A stretch of DNA of 64,000 nucleotides from Tomocerus qinae (GCA_020055645.1 CM034547.1:63647884-63711883); one strand, 5' to 3'; counted from the first letter of the stretch, positions 13,501-29,438 are shown. Numbers and translations: made by a program. The notes: generated by a model not told the origin, from the sequence alone.

Positions 13501-16500
13501 GCATTGCGTCACTCTGTGTTACTAAGGATTAGCACATAAGAAAGGTCCACCGAGCACTGTTTACCATAGTCTGCCATAATGTCATGTGCTCCAATTCAAA
13601 TCAAGAAAACTCTCAAGTTTCAATGAGAAAGTTTCAATGAGTTTTCCTCATCCCACGCGAATTTCGAATAAACTCAGTCGTGACTCTGCCTCTTCCCAGA
13701 CGACTTTCCCGCATGTACAAGGCAAAATGTAATTTACTCATTGCAAATAGAGCAAAACTATCAGCGACAAGTCTCAAATTAAATGCAAATGAGATCAACA
13801 GAATTCTCCTAGTACATCCTTACCCAACTATATGACTATGCTTATTAACTTCATTTTTGCAACAGTATTTTCTTTGATGATGTGTAGCAAATCCTTTTAC
13901 TCTGGCAAAAACTCCGTCCCGTAATAATAGTGATAGTAGTATTGTAAATCTTGGACGTGAATTCACTACTATTATATATGTAAATAGATGTAGATGGATA
14001 ATAGAGAGAAAATGAAGTGAAGTATGCTGCGTCTGTATTTGCAAATGAAGTCAGAGATAGAGTCGGGCTGGAATGCATGCCAGCCACACATCTAGAGTTA
14101 GTACAGCTGTATAATAAATGAGGAAAGGCTCTTTAAATGACATGACAGCTTCATCATCATCATTCTTTCATAGACAGTCTGTGTCTAACTGAAAAAGTAT
14201 GTTGACTTCCGATCCTTGTACACGTGTATATCTTTAGTATAAGAATGGCTCTCTCTATACCATCCTCCGTTGTCTAAAAAATCAAACAAGAAATGTTGGC
14301 GACATATCCTTAAGTGGGTTTAGGCAAGAAGCCAATAGGGAGAATTGGAAGGAAATCTCATAAAATCAACTCAATTTCATTGCTACTCCATGCATGTTTG
14401 TCTTGGGTGGTGAAATCCATTGGCTCTCGAGTATATTAACAAGGAGTCAACTCTGCGTCACCCTTGGATGGAGGATTATGCCAGTTGGATAAGCGTGAGA
14501 TTCGCCTGAGAGAAAAAAAGGGTTGCAGTTCATGCTCTCTGACTACATTCTTATACACATCCACTAATGCTGCCATACATGCATATAAATAATATGTACA
14601 CTTCCGTACGTATCATACCACAACAGAGAACAGCTAGTTATGTCTTTAGCTCCATTCGGAGAACACAACCGACTCACTATTATTATTTCGGAGAAACAGG
14701 AAACTCCGAATGCATATATCAATAGGATAGCATTATAGGGAATTCACCATCCGTGCACTAAAACACACTTACTCACTCACAATATTTCACGTAGCATAAC
14801 AATCCGAAGAAATTGTTTCTTTCTCCGTTTTTCTATTGTGCACTATATCATGGCTGTCGAGCTGTATTTACAAAAGGTCGTAACATTCATTTCAGCCTTT
14901 ATCTTTCCCTCACTATCAATTTTAGTCAGGAACGCAATGAACTGAATATACAATACATACAATGGAATTCTAACCAACTTTTCTAGTACCCAGAGACTCA
15001 GACTCAACTGATGAGAAGATAATCCTTTTCCGAATCAAAAGATAAAGTCCTGCTCTTCGTGCTACACGGTCTAACGGACTTCCTACCTACTCTATTTTAT
15101 GTTACGTGTGTAATCCTCCACATTCCCATTATACTAAGCTAAAGACCACAAAGTGGGTTCTCTAGCCCAGCTACAATGTAATATTCGCCCATTATTATGC
15201 CTCCAACTAACGCCAAGGCTTTACCATCAGATGCAATGCTAACTTTTATATTTTCTTTTCATACCCACGATAGACGCATAACTAAACCCACCGAGATATC
15301 ACACACTGGCTAAACTTCATTAAACTAAGACAGAACAGAGGTGTACGCACGCACGCACATTTTTCATGCTCCCCGAATTGCCCTAGGAAAGTAAAGTAAC
15401 GCGAGTAATAACATAATAATTGCCAAGTCAAAGGCTTAATAAATAGATACCCACTGTGTAGGGAAATTTTCGGATACTTTCACAATATTTCGAAATGTTG
15501 GGGGATTAACCGTGGATTTCTTTACTCTCTCCAGCACCAACTTTTACTACTATTTCATATTTTCAACGATTCAAAGTTTAGAATATCCTTAGGATTGTGA
15601 ACATTACAGTACAAACACAGACTCTTTCCTTGCGTAACAATATTTGCTATAGTATAAATTTCGGTCCAACAAACCCCGGGTGGAAACTATGGAAGTTTAA
15701 AGGGGAAAAGATAGAAAATTGCTCTAGCTTGCTTGTTAAAATAGAAGTTTGTTTTGTCGGGATATTGAGTCGTAATAACTAATGGAATCTTTTGTCCTTG
15801 CTCCTTGGTTATCATTGCAAACTTATTACTGAAAAGGTAAACGAGAGTTAATTGGAAAACTTGTACGTATATCTCGTTAAAATTGATGTTCGTGGAATTT
15901 CTCCCTTTGCTGTGGACTAGGTTGGGTGATTTTGTCTTTTATACGTTTGATACTGTTACTTACTTAGGTAGTTGCGTAGTATCTTTAGATTTCAGGTCTA
16001 CTCAACTCAGCTGTCGATTTCGTTCATACATCTCTATAGTAGACTCTAGTTTTATAGGTATTGGAAATGGTATTTGTATGTATGTACTGTTGTGGGAAAA
16101 GTCGATTGCTATTATCAAGGAGTAGACGAGTCCAAAAGGGAATGCCTGATGATATGATAGTATTTTCTCTGTGGAAGTGTACGTAATGAAAGTTGTGAAA
16201 GAGTTTCTGTTGATTTATCTTTCATTAATGTCTTTCTTAGCTGCAATAATGATCAGTAAGAGAAAGCTTATTGCTGGCAAAAGCACATGATAGGAGCCAA
16301 TTGAATTAGGCAACTTGGTCTCTCTTCGTTCGGAAGGAAGTAACACAAAGACAAAAAGGGAGCCCATTGTATTACCCCATTGTCTTGCATTATATTTTCG
16401 CAATAGAAGTCACATAGGCATAGACCCGCATTACTTTATTAGCAGTTAGTGCTTATCTGTGCAAAACTCTATTGCCTTCTTTAGACTTATAGTAAAGTAA

Positions 16501-19500
16501 CTAAGTCCTTTTGTACATTATCTGTAAAGATAGGGAATGTTCATATTTCGGAGGATGTGTGGGAGCAGTTATTATAAATTATAAGTATGAACATGTAGAA
16601 ATGGGTAGAGTTTCATAATAATATAGAGATGTGATATATAATGGTGAGTTGAGCTTGTTGAGTTGCGATTGCGATACGTTGCCAGGAAAAACTGGAATTA
16701 CTAGAGATAGAATGGGAGTTGTAGTTGTGTGGAGGAACATGTGTGTAAAAAATTGAATGAACATAGATAGACTTAAAGGGAAAAAGGAAGATAGTCTCTC
16801 AAATGTCGCTTAGACGGAGAAAAACGACAAAGAAAGATATTAAGTGAGGTTTCTAAAAATAAGAGAAATGCAGAGAGGAAGAAGTTACTCAAGGGTGGAA
16901 ATCCCGATAAAAAAGGAAGAACAAGAAGAATCAACTGGAAAGAGTATAGTTATGTATAGCTGTATGAATATAGCTATAGCTCCGACATATACTTATGTAG
17001 ATAGTTACAAAACTAACAGAAGATAGGAGTTAATGTATCTATTCACCTACAGATATAGATTGTGTAACTAGAATGGTATACCATTATGTATTATACATAG
17101 TACTACTGTGAATGTATTTATGTGGGTGGGATGGACTTCCCGTAGGAAGATACAACTTCTCATCATATGCTATCTTTAGTGGTCTATAAAAATAGGTACG
17201 TTGTGTATAGGTATGTCTAAGCAGAGGGAAAAAATGGAATGATGATGATATAGAAGAAGAAGGAGTTGAGAGATATTATAAGGAGAGATGAAACAAGTAA
17301 ACGTAAAGTAAAAATAAGCAAAAAAGACTCACGATGAACTGAACTGTGGAGGTCGGAGGAAGAAACAAGAAACGGATAGAAACTGAAACACTCGAATGTA
17401 GAATAAAATGTCTATGGGCACGGGTTTAACGTCAAGTTTGTCTGCTCATAGCATTGAATCTTATCGGTTCGTCGACTTCTAATGTAAAAAAACAAGGAAG
17501 GAAAAGGAAGGATTGCATTACATTACATTGCATTGCTTAGCTTTGGGAAAACAGAGTCTGCCATCACATTTCTTACTCCAGGAGGGAAATACATATAGGA
17601 AGAAAAACTCCACACTGAGTCAAGGCGAGCGGGTGTAGGTATTACTACTAGGAAGTAGCAGTCGGAGTCACACCATGTAGATTGTACATTGTACATGATT
17701 TCGTGGTGTAGCTAGGAAATATCTGATCTGAGGAACGTCTTTAAGCGAATTCCTTGGCAAAGAAAACGAGGGTTCCTTCTTTGGTTACTTTCCTTTGGTC
17801 TCGTCCTTATTAGACGAGTATGTGGGATTTCTGCCTTTGGGCCTGTTATATTGCTTGTCTTATCTTGTCGTGTGAGCTGTGATGTGGCAGTCAGAGGAAT
17901 GTGATCAATCAAATCAGCTGCCAAATATCTAGCCAAATGAGGAAAACAACTTATATTGCCTAATCTAATACAAGACCTTGTTATAATCGGGCTGTCTGTC
18001 TTGGGACTGATTTCGTGGTGATCTTATTGATTTCGTTTCATCCCAATTTTTCCCTCACGGCTCACTCCACTTCAGTAATAGATGGTTCCTTCCTCCTCTG
18101 GATTGCTATAGAATAGTTCTTAACGATGAGCGTACCTCTCTTTAGTAGGATCCTTCAGTTACGCCACGTTCTTAAATAAAGTCAGTGAAACGAGAAGGAC
18201 TTTCGAAAAGTCTTTAGTCTGGTAGTCTGTCCGTTCCGTGTCTTGCCTGCCTCCTACTTATGTCATGTCAGATAATCAATTTCTCAAGCAGTTCCTACAG
18301 TTTTCAAGAACTCTCTCACCAAATCTATAGGATTCCTGAATTTGTCCTGAGACTCACGAAAGCAAGAAGAAAAGTTCAATCATAAACCAATTTCCTCTTT
18401 TCACTTCCCGCATTCATCATTATCGAAGTAGGAGCAGGATTATCTGTACTGATTAGGTTGATAATTGATAGCCATTTCATTTCCTCTTCCATTTCTATCT
18501 TGACTTTGTGGCAAGAGTTTTATTTCTGTCTTGTAGGGACTAATGCCGTCCTACCCCGGATACTCTTGAGAAAATTACTTTCTTCTCCAAGCAAATACAT
18601 AAACTGCACACGGGAATGAATTCCTTTTACTTAACAGTTAAGACCAAGACTCTTCAAGGTTTTCTTCAAATAAAAAGAATTGTCGACTCAGTCAGTCAGT
18701 TTCCACGTCCAACTGTTTAACTTTATTTCTACAGAATTCCTCCTTCTGAACTTAAAAGAAGTTTTTGTATTTTCCTAGAAAGTCTTAAGTCACTGAATGA
18801 ATTTAGGTCGTATCGTAAGGTAGGATGTAATGCAGAGTCAAGTTACAAAGGAAACTTTGGTGGAGAGTGCAGTAAAATAGTAACACCAGTAACTTGTCTA
18901 TCTATTTCGCAAAATCTCATTTCTCTTTGACTCCACTTACTTTCCCTTCCTCCTAGATTTCAACTTTTTATACCAGGTACTCCGTGACGTTGGCATTTGT
19001 AATTAATACTGATTAGGTAGTTTACTCATTTCCGAGTGTGATGTAACTCTATGACCAATGTACTACACATATGCATTCATGTAGCTACTGGCAAGTTGCA
19101 AACATGTGCACTTTCCTACAACTTCTTCTGAAATGCAAATCTGCAGTGCTATCTGAATTAAGATGAAAGTCAATGCTATTAACTTATCTACAGAGCTGTA
19201 GTTGGCACCCGGTAAATAAGCCAAGAGTCCGAGATTGAATTTCCATGATTAAATCTGTTGATACCTAATTCTTTTGCTGAAGTGTAAATATCTACGTGTA
19301 TCCGTGCACCTTGCTGGGAAATGCCCGTTGAGCAATGGAAATGAGTAAAGCAAATACTACGTACTAACTAGCTTTTAATTTTCCCTTTGTAGCTACAGAG
19401 TTGTTTACACAGTCTTGGCTTTTCAAAGAGAAATCCTTCATTACTCTGAACTGCTGTAACATATGTATGATCCTAGGCACCAAAAGTTGATGGAAAAGGA

Positions 19501-22500
19501 GTGCAAATATCTTGGCATAATGACTTCCTACGAGAAAATTAGAACTACTTTGATCATAGAGAGCGGGAATGTAAAGAAATAGGGAAACTTTTATTTAGAT
19601 GTCGAAACGAAATTGTAATTGACTATAAATAATGAACTTTGCACCCGTTGCTATTGTATTGTGTGTAAGTAGTAGTAGTTGGTAGTCAAAGGAGAGAGAG
19701 AGTCTAGGTCAGAACAAAGGAAGTCAACCGACTGATGTAGTTATGTACAAAGCAGGGGAAATTCCAGAGAAAATTCTCGTCCTCCGCGGGTTGGGAGAAA
19801 GTATAGTTTTGTCAAGCTAATTCAAAACAACGCACGGTTTCATTGTGTCGCTGAAATATTAATACTTACACAATCATTTCTGCTACAGGCAGCATGTGCA
19901 TGTCGTAGTCTTAGTGTACATGCCCATATAGGTAGGTAATCTCACTCTTAGTTTATACTGAAGGGCCAGCTAGGAGATAAAGTAGAGGAAGTTCTGGCAC
20001 GCCACGACTACAAGCCATGAACTTCTGCATAATATACTGGAATAGCTTTCTAGGATTAAACTACATCGTGGAGCACGTAACACGTGAAATAATGATGTGA
20101 GTGACTTTCTGTTCTCGTTTAGTTCTCCATGTGATATCTAACTACTTACTATGCACCTACTCCTTCTAACTGCTCTCCTATATTAGCATTTCCTTACTCT
20201 CATTCCCTTTGGCTTCGAGGAATTAGCATAATGTAGGTACGTAACTATAATGTAGCTTGTCATGCCAGTGTGACTGTTTTTGTGTCGACTCTGCTCTTTT
20301 CAGGTGGAATATTAATTATTCACATTTCACGCAAACTGTGTCAATTACTAGAACATAATATTATGCATGCATGTATGAACAACATTATGGGACTACCCTA
20401 GGCACATTATGCTGGGGAGATATATTTAAAGTTATGTCTCTGTCGGAATTTTATTTGGATGAAAGGTGTTATGTGCAAGTAATGTGCGTTGAACTCTTCT
20501 TTCTAACTCATACACTCCTACTACCTTGTCATACAAAAGGTGTATATAGTCAAATGAGAGAACGAGCGCCTTTCTCCACAATATATGGCTTAACTTTAAT
20601 ATGTATGAACATCCAGGACAAGACAACGACAAAATGAATCCATACCTTCTCAAGACTTTCTAAGCTCCGCTAGATCCTGAAAGGTAAAAGAGCAAAATAG
20701 TTTTAGCGGAAAGAAAAATGAGTAAAGAGCTCGGCACTTGACACCTAAAAAATATTCTGCTCAAATGGAAAACTTTGACAACAGAGAAAAAGCTTATGTT
20801 TAATTTTTCATGAGGTAATATTTCCCTCTGACATGGATATATTCTCAAAGCTACACTACATAAAAGTTTTTCCTACACGCAACACGACCGACATCCAGAC
20901 CAAAAACTGCCTGTCTTTCACTCTACATCAAACATTACAATGCATAGCAAAGGAATATATGAATATATGTAGTACTGTATCATCCGCAAAAATATCCTTG
21001 GAATACAATACATGTTCAAATGCAGATATGTTGTAACAGTTCTATTTTGGATGAGTCTATGTGCAGCAAGACAAACTGTACGACCCAAATATTTCCACAC
21101 ATACATAAGGACAACGAATAAGAGATATTGTGCAGAGACATTTTTCAGATCACTCTGAAATGCTTACATTGTTATGGGATATTTAACAACGTCTAGTGGA
21201 GATGCACAGGTAGCTATATATAACGACGAGGCAGTTGCATAAGTGTACGGAAGAAAAGATTGAAATTCATGAGAATGAAATATTCAGAGTTTTTCTCTCG
21301 GTGTCGTTGTGTTTTGTGTGAATGATTAAATCGTCTGCGACACTCGCTCGATTTCATATCGCAATAAAAGGCTGGAAAAAGATCATTATGGAGGGCAAGG
21401 AGTTGTAGTAAAAGTTGCTATTAGACAAACTGGAGTGGAAATTAAAGACTAGCTGAGTCAGCTAGGTTTGTTACGGTTTTTAACTAGGTTTGTAAGGATA
21501 TGGACGTGTGAGTCTATAATGACAGACCAAGAGCATTGTACAGCTATTACATTATTTCTATATAGAGACTTAAAGCCGAAGATTTACTACGTAGGTACAT
21601 TCACGGAATGAAAGGAAATAAAACACAGCTACTTACCTCAGCTAACCGGAGGAAATAAATCTGAACTCAAACTGTTTCATTATTAGCGCATAGACTTGCT
21701 ATGTATAATCTCTCTACTCATTAAATACTCCAGTGTGGCTCTGTCGGCTTTCCTACTCATTTTAAATTATTTCACATTAACAGTTTGAGTGCGAAGGTTT
21801 CCACTTCCACGGGAAATGACTTTCTTATTTATTTCGTACTTCTGTAGCAAAGGACCTTACGGAAATGGGAGAAATCCTATAATTTGTGCATAACATTCCT
21901 TTCTAGAGTTAAAACGCAGAATTGCCTGAAATAAAATATGTAAATACATAACGCAAATGGGTAGACAGAAATAATAACAAATATGCATACCCATATCACT
22001 GCTGGGACATAAACCCTTTTTAAATAGAGTGCTGTAACTCAGTCACATTTCATTTTATTTACCCTATCTATAACAATAATACTCTGGTTTTACTCCCCCG
22101 TGCTGCTTCTACTTTTGGTCAGGAAATCTTAGAGCTATCTGCTCAAATGGAGGCGGAACATAAATTTCAGCACGGACACTTCTTATTAGTTCTAAAGACG
22201 GTACATGTACTCATAATGACATACGCAATTATCTCTGAAAGGATAATCAAGTTTTTACGATTTGTACGCGCTAGACTTTCCCTCACTCCCTTTTTATTCC
22301 TTGGCCGCATTCTTTCAGTCTTAAATTAAAGATATGCAAATAGGAGGTGGTGCACTATCTCTAGGTACATACTATATAGAGGTGCATTGCTTCTTTCACT
22401 CCAAAAGTTACGATGGATACATTCTCCATCCTACATACTAAATAGTACATACTGCAAATAGAAATGGAAATCATCTCACACTGCACGGACTTGTTAGGAT

Positions 22501-23788
22501 GGAATGAATAAAAGGGAAGTCTGGTTGGTGAAGGGAGCTTTCTCGCATTATCTCGTTCTTGTTTTTACTCCTACATAAACCTTTCTTTCGTCAACTAAAC
22601 CCAACTAAAGAAACTTATAATCTCTTACTTGTAAATGGTGCTCAGTTGTGTAGTGGAGAGATAGAATGACATGGCATTGCATTCCACCAACTTTCCAACC
22701 GTCCTTGTATTTCTCCTCTTGAATTAGTCCGGGATACACACACTGTATAACTTAAGTATGCTAAAGTGCAAATAAATATGCATATGAACAGACTAAGGTT
22801 TCCTATCTTAACTCCTAGGATATAGCTTTAAATAGTGGCCTGTTCACTCTGATGTATCTGTACGTGTAATGCAATGCCATGCTAACTGAAGCTCAGCAAG
22901 CACTAAAGTAACATAAGCATTCCCCCTCACTTATCTACATAAATATTTCGTATTCTTTCTCAAACATTTCGTTCATCAGCGTTCTCTTGTTTTCTAGCTT
23001 TCTCCTTCGTCGACAGCCTCCAATTGCTCCACCATTTCAGTCTGTTGGATGAACTCTGAGAAATTCAACTCCCACTCTTTCATTCGGCCCCGAGCAACTG
23101 GAATAGATAATTTCCCATGCATTTTTAAAGAAGGATTCGAGATGCCTTAGCTTTACTTTTTTCAGATAACACTGATATACCTACATGAGGTATAGAAAGC
23201 ACGACGTGTTCTGAGTTCCGCTTTTGCCCAGCAGCGAAGCTTAACTACATGGAGACTTTCTTCTAGAATACATTTAGAAACGTTAACGAAAGTGAACAGA
23301 AATTGATTACTTTACCTTGACATCTGAATTTACGTATTTTACTTGCTTTCTCCAAGAAGGAGAAAGTTAGAGAAAGGAAATTTCACTAAAAATCCAATTA
23401 GTTCCACTTATTTTAGACAAATGTGAGTTTTTTCGTAAATTATTAAGTACAATTATCATGTAGAAATCCCTCTTGTAGACATTAGTAGCATGTTACATTA
23501 AAACTTCATAGCTCAGCTCATATTAAGGGCACTGTAAGAAAAAGGCTCATTAATTTTGCAACACTAATTACAGTGCTGAGTTATTGATTAAGGAATTAAT
23601 AAATCTTGTAGCACAGTACTCAACTCAACACACCTATTTTTCTATCAGTGAACCTAAACAGAACCTGGACAAGCCAGGTCGTGTATGGGAAGGGATATTA
23701 ATAATTACACGCTGATGAAAAGTTGAGTGAAGGAGCTGAAGCAAAGTTGACTGGCAAACAATGTCTGGGTAACTTGTACCTCAGCTGC
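10587..23788. other. No supported gene
   Basis: About 13 kb of AT-rich DNA with only short open frames and no recognisable protein. Purine-rich stretches occur on the plus strand near 16.8-17.4 kb. Slightly GC-richer patches at 17.6-18.7 kb have no coding signal. A tRNA-like string near 14.47 kb does not fold and is not called. Confidence 0.5.
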
Positions 23789-23815
23789 CTGCCTGTCTGC
23801 ATAAAAGACAGGCAG
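23789..23815. repeat. Short perfect hairpin, 10-bp stem
   Basis: CTGCCTGTCT and AGACAGGCAG pair perfectly around a 7-base loop. It is too short for a microRNA precursor and is not followed by a T-run. The role is unknown. Confidence 0.6.
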
Positions 23816-26800
23816 TCAACTAATCGTAAGTAAGGAGCAATGTGGCAAATGAATATGCCACAGCACATGGCATATTTTACTGGTCTTACTCACACGGGAA
23901 TAAAGTGGAATATGAGAGGCGATGTGAATTTATGTGATTTTCAATCGAGCATAATGACAAGTTGGGAAATCACTTGTCTTGTCTTCTGGTTGGGTGAGAG
24001 GGAAAGAGATTTATAGTTTTATGCCCACAAGACGATCAATGTCATGCTTTTCCGTGTTCTTGAGCAGATTTTAATGACAATAACCCTAGCAGGCTTTACT
24101 TTACTTATGGCGAGACGGAGGCGAGGCGAGGCTCATTCAGTTTACATTCAGTAGTGTCGACTTGCTAGTTGGGCTTTCTTTGACTTTGACTCTGTCAGCT
24201 TCTTTACATTACATTATGTTCAATTCCCCCTTCGCCATCCTTTCAGCCATTATCAAAGTATACTCTCGTAGATATATTGGCATGTTGTAGTATGTGTGTG
24301 TAATGTACCCATTTCATTCTATCTCTCCGTAATGCATTCTTCTTTTTCTTCTTAAGATTACTCGAGTAATCCAAATCCAAACCACGTAAAAGCCAAAAGA
24401 GGAAGTATGGGAGAAAGAAGTGAGGTAAGTCGACAGATTTTACTTCGACGTAGCTACTTACTCCAAGTACAAGCCCAGGATCTAATAGATATCGTAGGTA
24501 GTATGTTGGAGTTAAAAAGAAGGGAAACTATATGTCAAACGCTAGTTGGCACATGAAAAACGAGTCTAGACTAGTTATACCTATTTTTATGTACATATCT
24601 AAGTAGCTTCTGCACTGTACACACAGTCTCCATGTATAGGCACTAGTTCCAAGAAAATAGATATGTAGATAGGAGTCATGAAGAGAAAGAGTGTATACTA
24701 AGACACACGTATAGATCACATCTGGTTTTATTGAAGAAAAAATGGAAGAAGACGATTCTAGCAAGTCCAACAAAAGATTTTTGGGCAGAGTGACTTTCCC
24801 CTAAAGTCTACTTTGGGATTGCAACTTGGCTTTGGTTTGGTTTTCGGTTCGATTTCTTTGGCAAGAAGCATCCAAGGGCTTGCATTCATTCAATTGTGAT
24901 CAAAACAGTGCGTAAGCACATGTAGTCCCGAAGTCAACTGAACTTAGCTTAGTGTTAGCTTATACTTACTTACAGTTGTAGTAGTGAAAGCAGAGCTGGG
25001 AGTTGCATTTGGCTTCCCTGTCTTTCACTTCCCCACAGGATTTTCCTTTTTCTTGGACAGACAGGAAAGAAAGGGATGATATCTAGAAGAGGAGGCACGA
25101 GCCTGAAAGCTATTCTTCTTCCCTTCGACGGCACAGCTTATGGCAATGCTCCTCCTATGCCTATTCTCCTGTAATGTACTTACTCCTACATAGGTAGATA
25201 GAACAACTCTTGTCTTTTCTTTGTGTAAATGTAAAGAGGAGGCGAGTGGAGTAAAATAGAGTGGAAACTGGAAAGGAGAGAAAGGCAATCGAGAGATAGT
25301 TAAGTAAGTTGCCGATAAATCTCTTTCTGTGGTGCTCATCCTTGCATAAAATGCTCATCGAGTGAGATTTGGCTCGTACATTACGCTACCGTACGGACTG
25401 CACACTACACTATTGAATGTAATGTATGTAATGTAAGAGTGTGTGCACCTAAGTGGCAGGAGAAAGCCTTAAACTTGGATTTACCAATGAAGACTATGGT
25501 GATTCTCAGAAGAATCGTCCGCCCGCCGCCTCTTCTTTACTTAAGTGATCTGACTTTTTTATGACTGTCTTCTGGAAACGTTAAGTGATGTAAACCGCTT
25601 ATGATCTAATGTTTGCCTCCGCTCTGTTCAACTACTACTACTACACTTCTACATAGTACTCGCTGTATCTTTATCCATATAGTAGTAGATATGCTTACTT
25701 ACGGTTACGCTAAGTTATGATCCCACTCGCGTTGAACAGAGCTGATTGTGAGCACTTTCATTTTATACCCTTCCACTTGACGACGAATACACTTTCTCTC
25801 TAGGGATGTATCTGTTACTGTTTCTGACAACGTCGATGTTGCGGACATCACTGAAGAATTGTGAATAGAATTGCATCATCGGATTAGACTTCACTCCTAC
25901 ATACAAAGACCACTCTGTTATACTACGCTAAGGAATCACAAAGAACATGAGAAAACAGAAATCTGCTCTTCGGAGGATTTATATAGCCATCTTAAGACTT
26001 AAATGTTGAGAGCTCCCATGTAGTTGTCTATTTGTAGCAAACACTACATTATTATTCGGAAGTACAAATGCCTTTAGTTTAACAGACATTTAGCGAATTC
26101 GCCTACACTACACTGAACATTAATGATGTATAGCTATATGTAAAATTACTACTTATACAATCCATACTGCGGAGACAGTTATACAAAAGTACAGGGTTCG
26201 CCAATAATTTCTCCATTCGTTAGTAAAATTAAAAACTTTCCCTCTACTGTTTCTACTTTCACCATCACAGTACAGTAGAGTTTATTCGATGAATATTTTC
26301 ACTCCTGAAGGATCCAATGTTGAGAGACAGCTGTTTTTGTAGAACCCTGTAGACAGTAGTAGATATACTTATTAAAATCCCATATTGCATAGTGTAATAC
26401 ATTATTATGTATTGTATATTTATGCTGTATTTCTATGCAGAATTGGATAAATATCTTTGTGCAGTAAAGGGTTTAAGTATATATCGTGATGTGGTGTAGT
26501 ATTTTGTATGTTAAAAAGCAGTTTTGACAGAGGATTGGACAATTTCTGTCGAGTGCATGAATATAGCGTGTTGGAAGATGAGCATACGCTTTAGTCGTTT
26601 ACTGCACAAAAGTGAACATTCATATCCCATACGAGCCATGAATGAATAGCTCATAACCAGACAGACGAAAAGCTGTTCCGTTTCTTCACTGCCATTGCAA
26701 TGCAATCCACTGTCTGTCTCCTTTTTACGCATCGCGAAATTGACGATATAATAATAATATTTCTTGCCTACTTACAGCTCGTATAACCAACGAACCGCAC

Positions 26801-29366
26801 TCAAGATATATTTGTACAGTGAGCAATATTCATTCTATTCAAATATTACTACCCTGTCCAAATAATGGCAATTGGAATATTTCGAGTAAGTGAAGGCGAT
26901 AGTAGGACAGACACATTTTCTATCTCCTATAGTATATGCCTTTTCTCTTTTTATGCAAGTGGAGTGAAGAGAAAAGTAATGCAGCAGCAATGATATCAAA
27001 CATGCCATTGGCTTACACGAATTCTCTCCAGGGAGTTACATTTGAAATAAAAGCTATTGTTGTGGCAGACATTGGCAAGTTTTTCAATTATTATGCTAAG
27101 TTGTTTTCACATGCAGAGGATTGAGAGACGTGTGCGAGTCATGAGCTCATTTGCAAAACGTTGAGAGCGACACAAAATATAAAACAATACTACAGTTGGA
27201 AAATAGGGACAAACTTAGGTACTTACTTCCTACATTTCTAGAGTATACTACATACTTATGCATGACGTGCTATAAGCATTTGTAATGTGGAAAAGAGTAT
27301 TAGCCTCGCCTGGACTCATTTTTCTCTGCGTTGATTTAAATGGAGAAGTCTTTAATATAAACTGTTGTGAATATAAATGGGAAATTTGGTGTTTTTATTA
27401 TGGAACAAACGATGTGAATGTTTAAGTGAAGGTTAGTTCATAACAGACCAGCTCGGAAATGATTTTTTATTAAAAATAATGAATTCGCAATGGAAAACAT
27501 AAAGAAAAGTGGCCGAGATTATTGTGGCAGGTTTTTTCTGTGTAGTCTGCAAAATTTGGATGGGGAAAGTGTATTTACTAAAGGAAAGGACTTTTCTTTC
27601 TCATAGATTTATGCTAGAGGAAAGAAAGTGTTTTTATCCGGCAAGTTGGTTGGTTGGTTGGCCCTGGCTGGTTGGTGTCAGCCGTCCGTGCCATTATAAC
27701 GTGCATTATCCTATAGAAGAGCCTTGTGTGTATGTGCATGCAGATAGATGATATCATTTGCTATGGCACTCCTTCCTGGAGAACTACTTTAGTCTATAGA
27801 TGTAAATAGTGTGCAAGTCTATATACAGGAGGAGAAAAATAGTTCATTGCATTCTTATAGAGACAAGATGAAATGCAGTTTGGTTTAGTTTACTCGGGTG
27901 ACTTGGCTTGGCTCTGTGTGAAATAACGTGGGGCAAGTGAGGGCAAGGCAGGGCAGAGTCTCTCGCATGAAACTTCGTTTGGTAGTAAAGACTACAGACA
28001 ATAATATTAGTACTTTTGTCTGAATCTAAAAAAGGGAAAGGATGGTGGCGGTAGTAATTTCATGAAATATATAGAGCAAGGTACTTTGACTGTAATGTCC
28101 GTTTGGTTTTGTATGAAGTTGATGCCTTTCCTACTTGACTAAAGTAGCCTTCGCTACGCTACTTAAGTTAGAAGTAGGTTGGCAAAAGAAAACCGATCCA
28201 TTGCTTGTATTAATCTTTCCAGAGTTAAATCCGCCATTTGTGTCATACTTGGGAAAGTTTATTTGCCATCTCTTATTATATCCTCCTAGTCCTAATCACT
28301 GTCTTCTCTTCTGATCCACCGATAAGGTGCAGACTACTACAATAGAATTCTATGGAGCATTTACTTATCTTGGTCACCAAACGCTATGCACTTTCCCTGC
28401 ACTGTCACACCATATACTTATGTATACCTAACTCTAAGTATTACTTATTATATTAGCCGTGTGTGTGCTAAATGTGCTTGAGTGCATCATTATTGTGTAT
28501 ATGACATATACCCGGGTACAATAATGCATGATAATTCTCTCTGGTTCTGTCTTTAGTACACAAACCAAGTTCTTTCGTTTGGGAAGTTAGCATCTTAACT
28601 AAACTTTCTCCGTACTTCTTCCTATCCGTCCTTGTTTCCGAGAGTTCAGTCCGTCTCCAAGCTTTATTATAACTAACAACTTATTTGTCCGCGGACTTGA
28701 CGGCTTACCATGTGTTTTTGACTGGTATATCTACTTTCCCTTTCCCTGCCCACATATACAGTTTAACTATTTTTGTACACAGTAAGGACAACTACATAAC
28801 AAAGTAAAAGCATCTTGTCTTGTCCCACTTCTCGGTGACAACATCAGCATCCAAAAGTTTAACAACAAATAATCTCTTCACTCCTCTCTTTTCCTACAAA
28901 AATAGCACAGAGATAAATTAAATTGGTGTAGGTACGGAATCCGATTTAATACTCAGATACTATTACTCATCGTTAACAGTAATGTGATGGAAGAACGAAC
29001 AAAGTTTCTCTATATATCTTTCCAGTATCTGTGCTACATTTTATCTACTATATACCAAGTACAACTGTAAACAACTCTTTATAACATCCGTCTATCTACT
29101 GGTATATAGAGAAAGCAAGAGAAAACTCGTACAGACATAGTGTCAAGAGAATTCGGAGGAAAGTTAGTTGATTTCTCCGAAAATCCCTCTGTTTCTTCTT
29201 ACCAACATCGTTTTCCCCGATAGTTGGAGAAACTCCCGTTCAGAGTCTCTAGGAGTAGAATATTTTCGCTTGCAGTTGCCTACTCATCGTTCATACTGCC
29301 GGTAGTCCGTAGTAAATGTTAAACGAGATCGCATGTTCTGTTGCGGAAGTAGGTCTCTGTTAGTTC
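23816..29366. other. No supported gene
   Basis: Intron-like or intergenic DNA apart from the palindrome listed separately. A GC-richer patch near 24.11-24.17 kb holds TTCAGTTT, similar to an arthropod initiator, but no TATA box or coding start accompanies it. A run of GGTTGGTTGGTT lies near 27.64 kb. Confidence 0.5.
24356..24371. repeat. 16-bp perfect palindrome
   Basis: GATTACTCGAGTAATC is its own reverse complement. It is a possible dimeric transcription-factor site, but a single palindrome of this length is only mildly unusual in 64 kb. Confidence 0.7.
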
Positions 29367-29438
29367 ATGAGAATATGTTCTGATGAGACAATCGATCCCA
29401 GTCAGCTGCTCCCCAAAACAACTTTTCTCTTTCAGTCA

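Noticed and set aside
14468-14545. A tRNA-like or SINE-like string with partial A-box and B-box matches
   Set aside because: Both boxes have several mismatches and no acceptor or anticodon stem forms.
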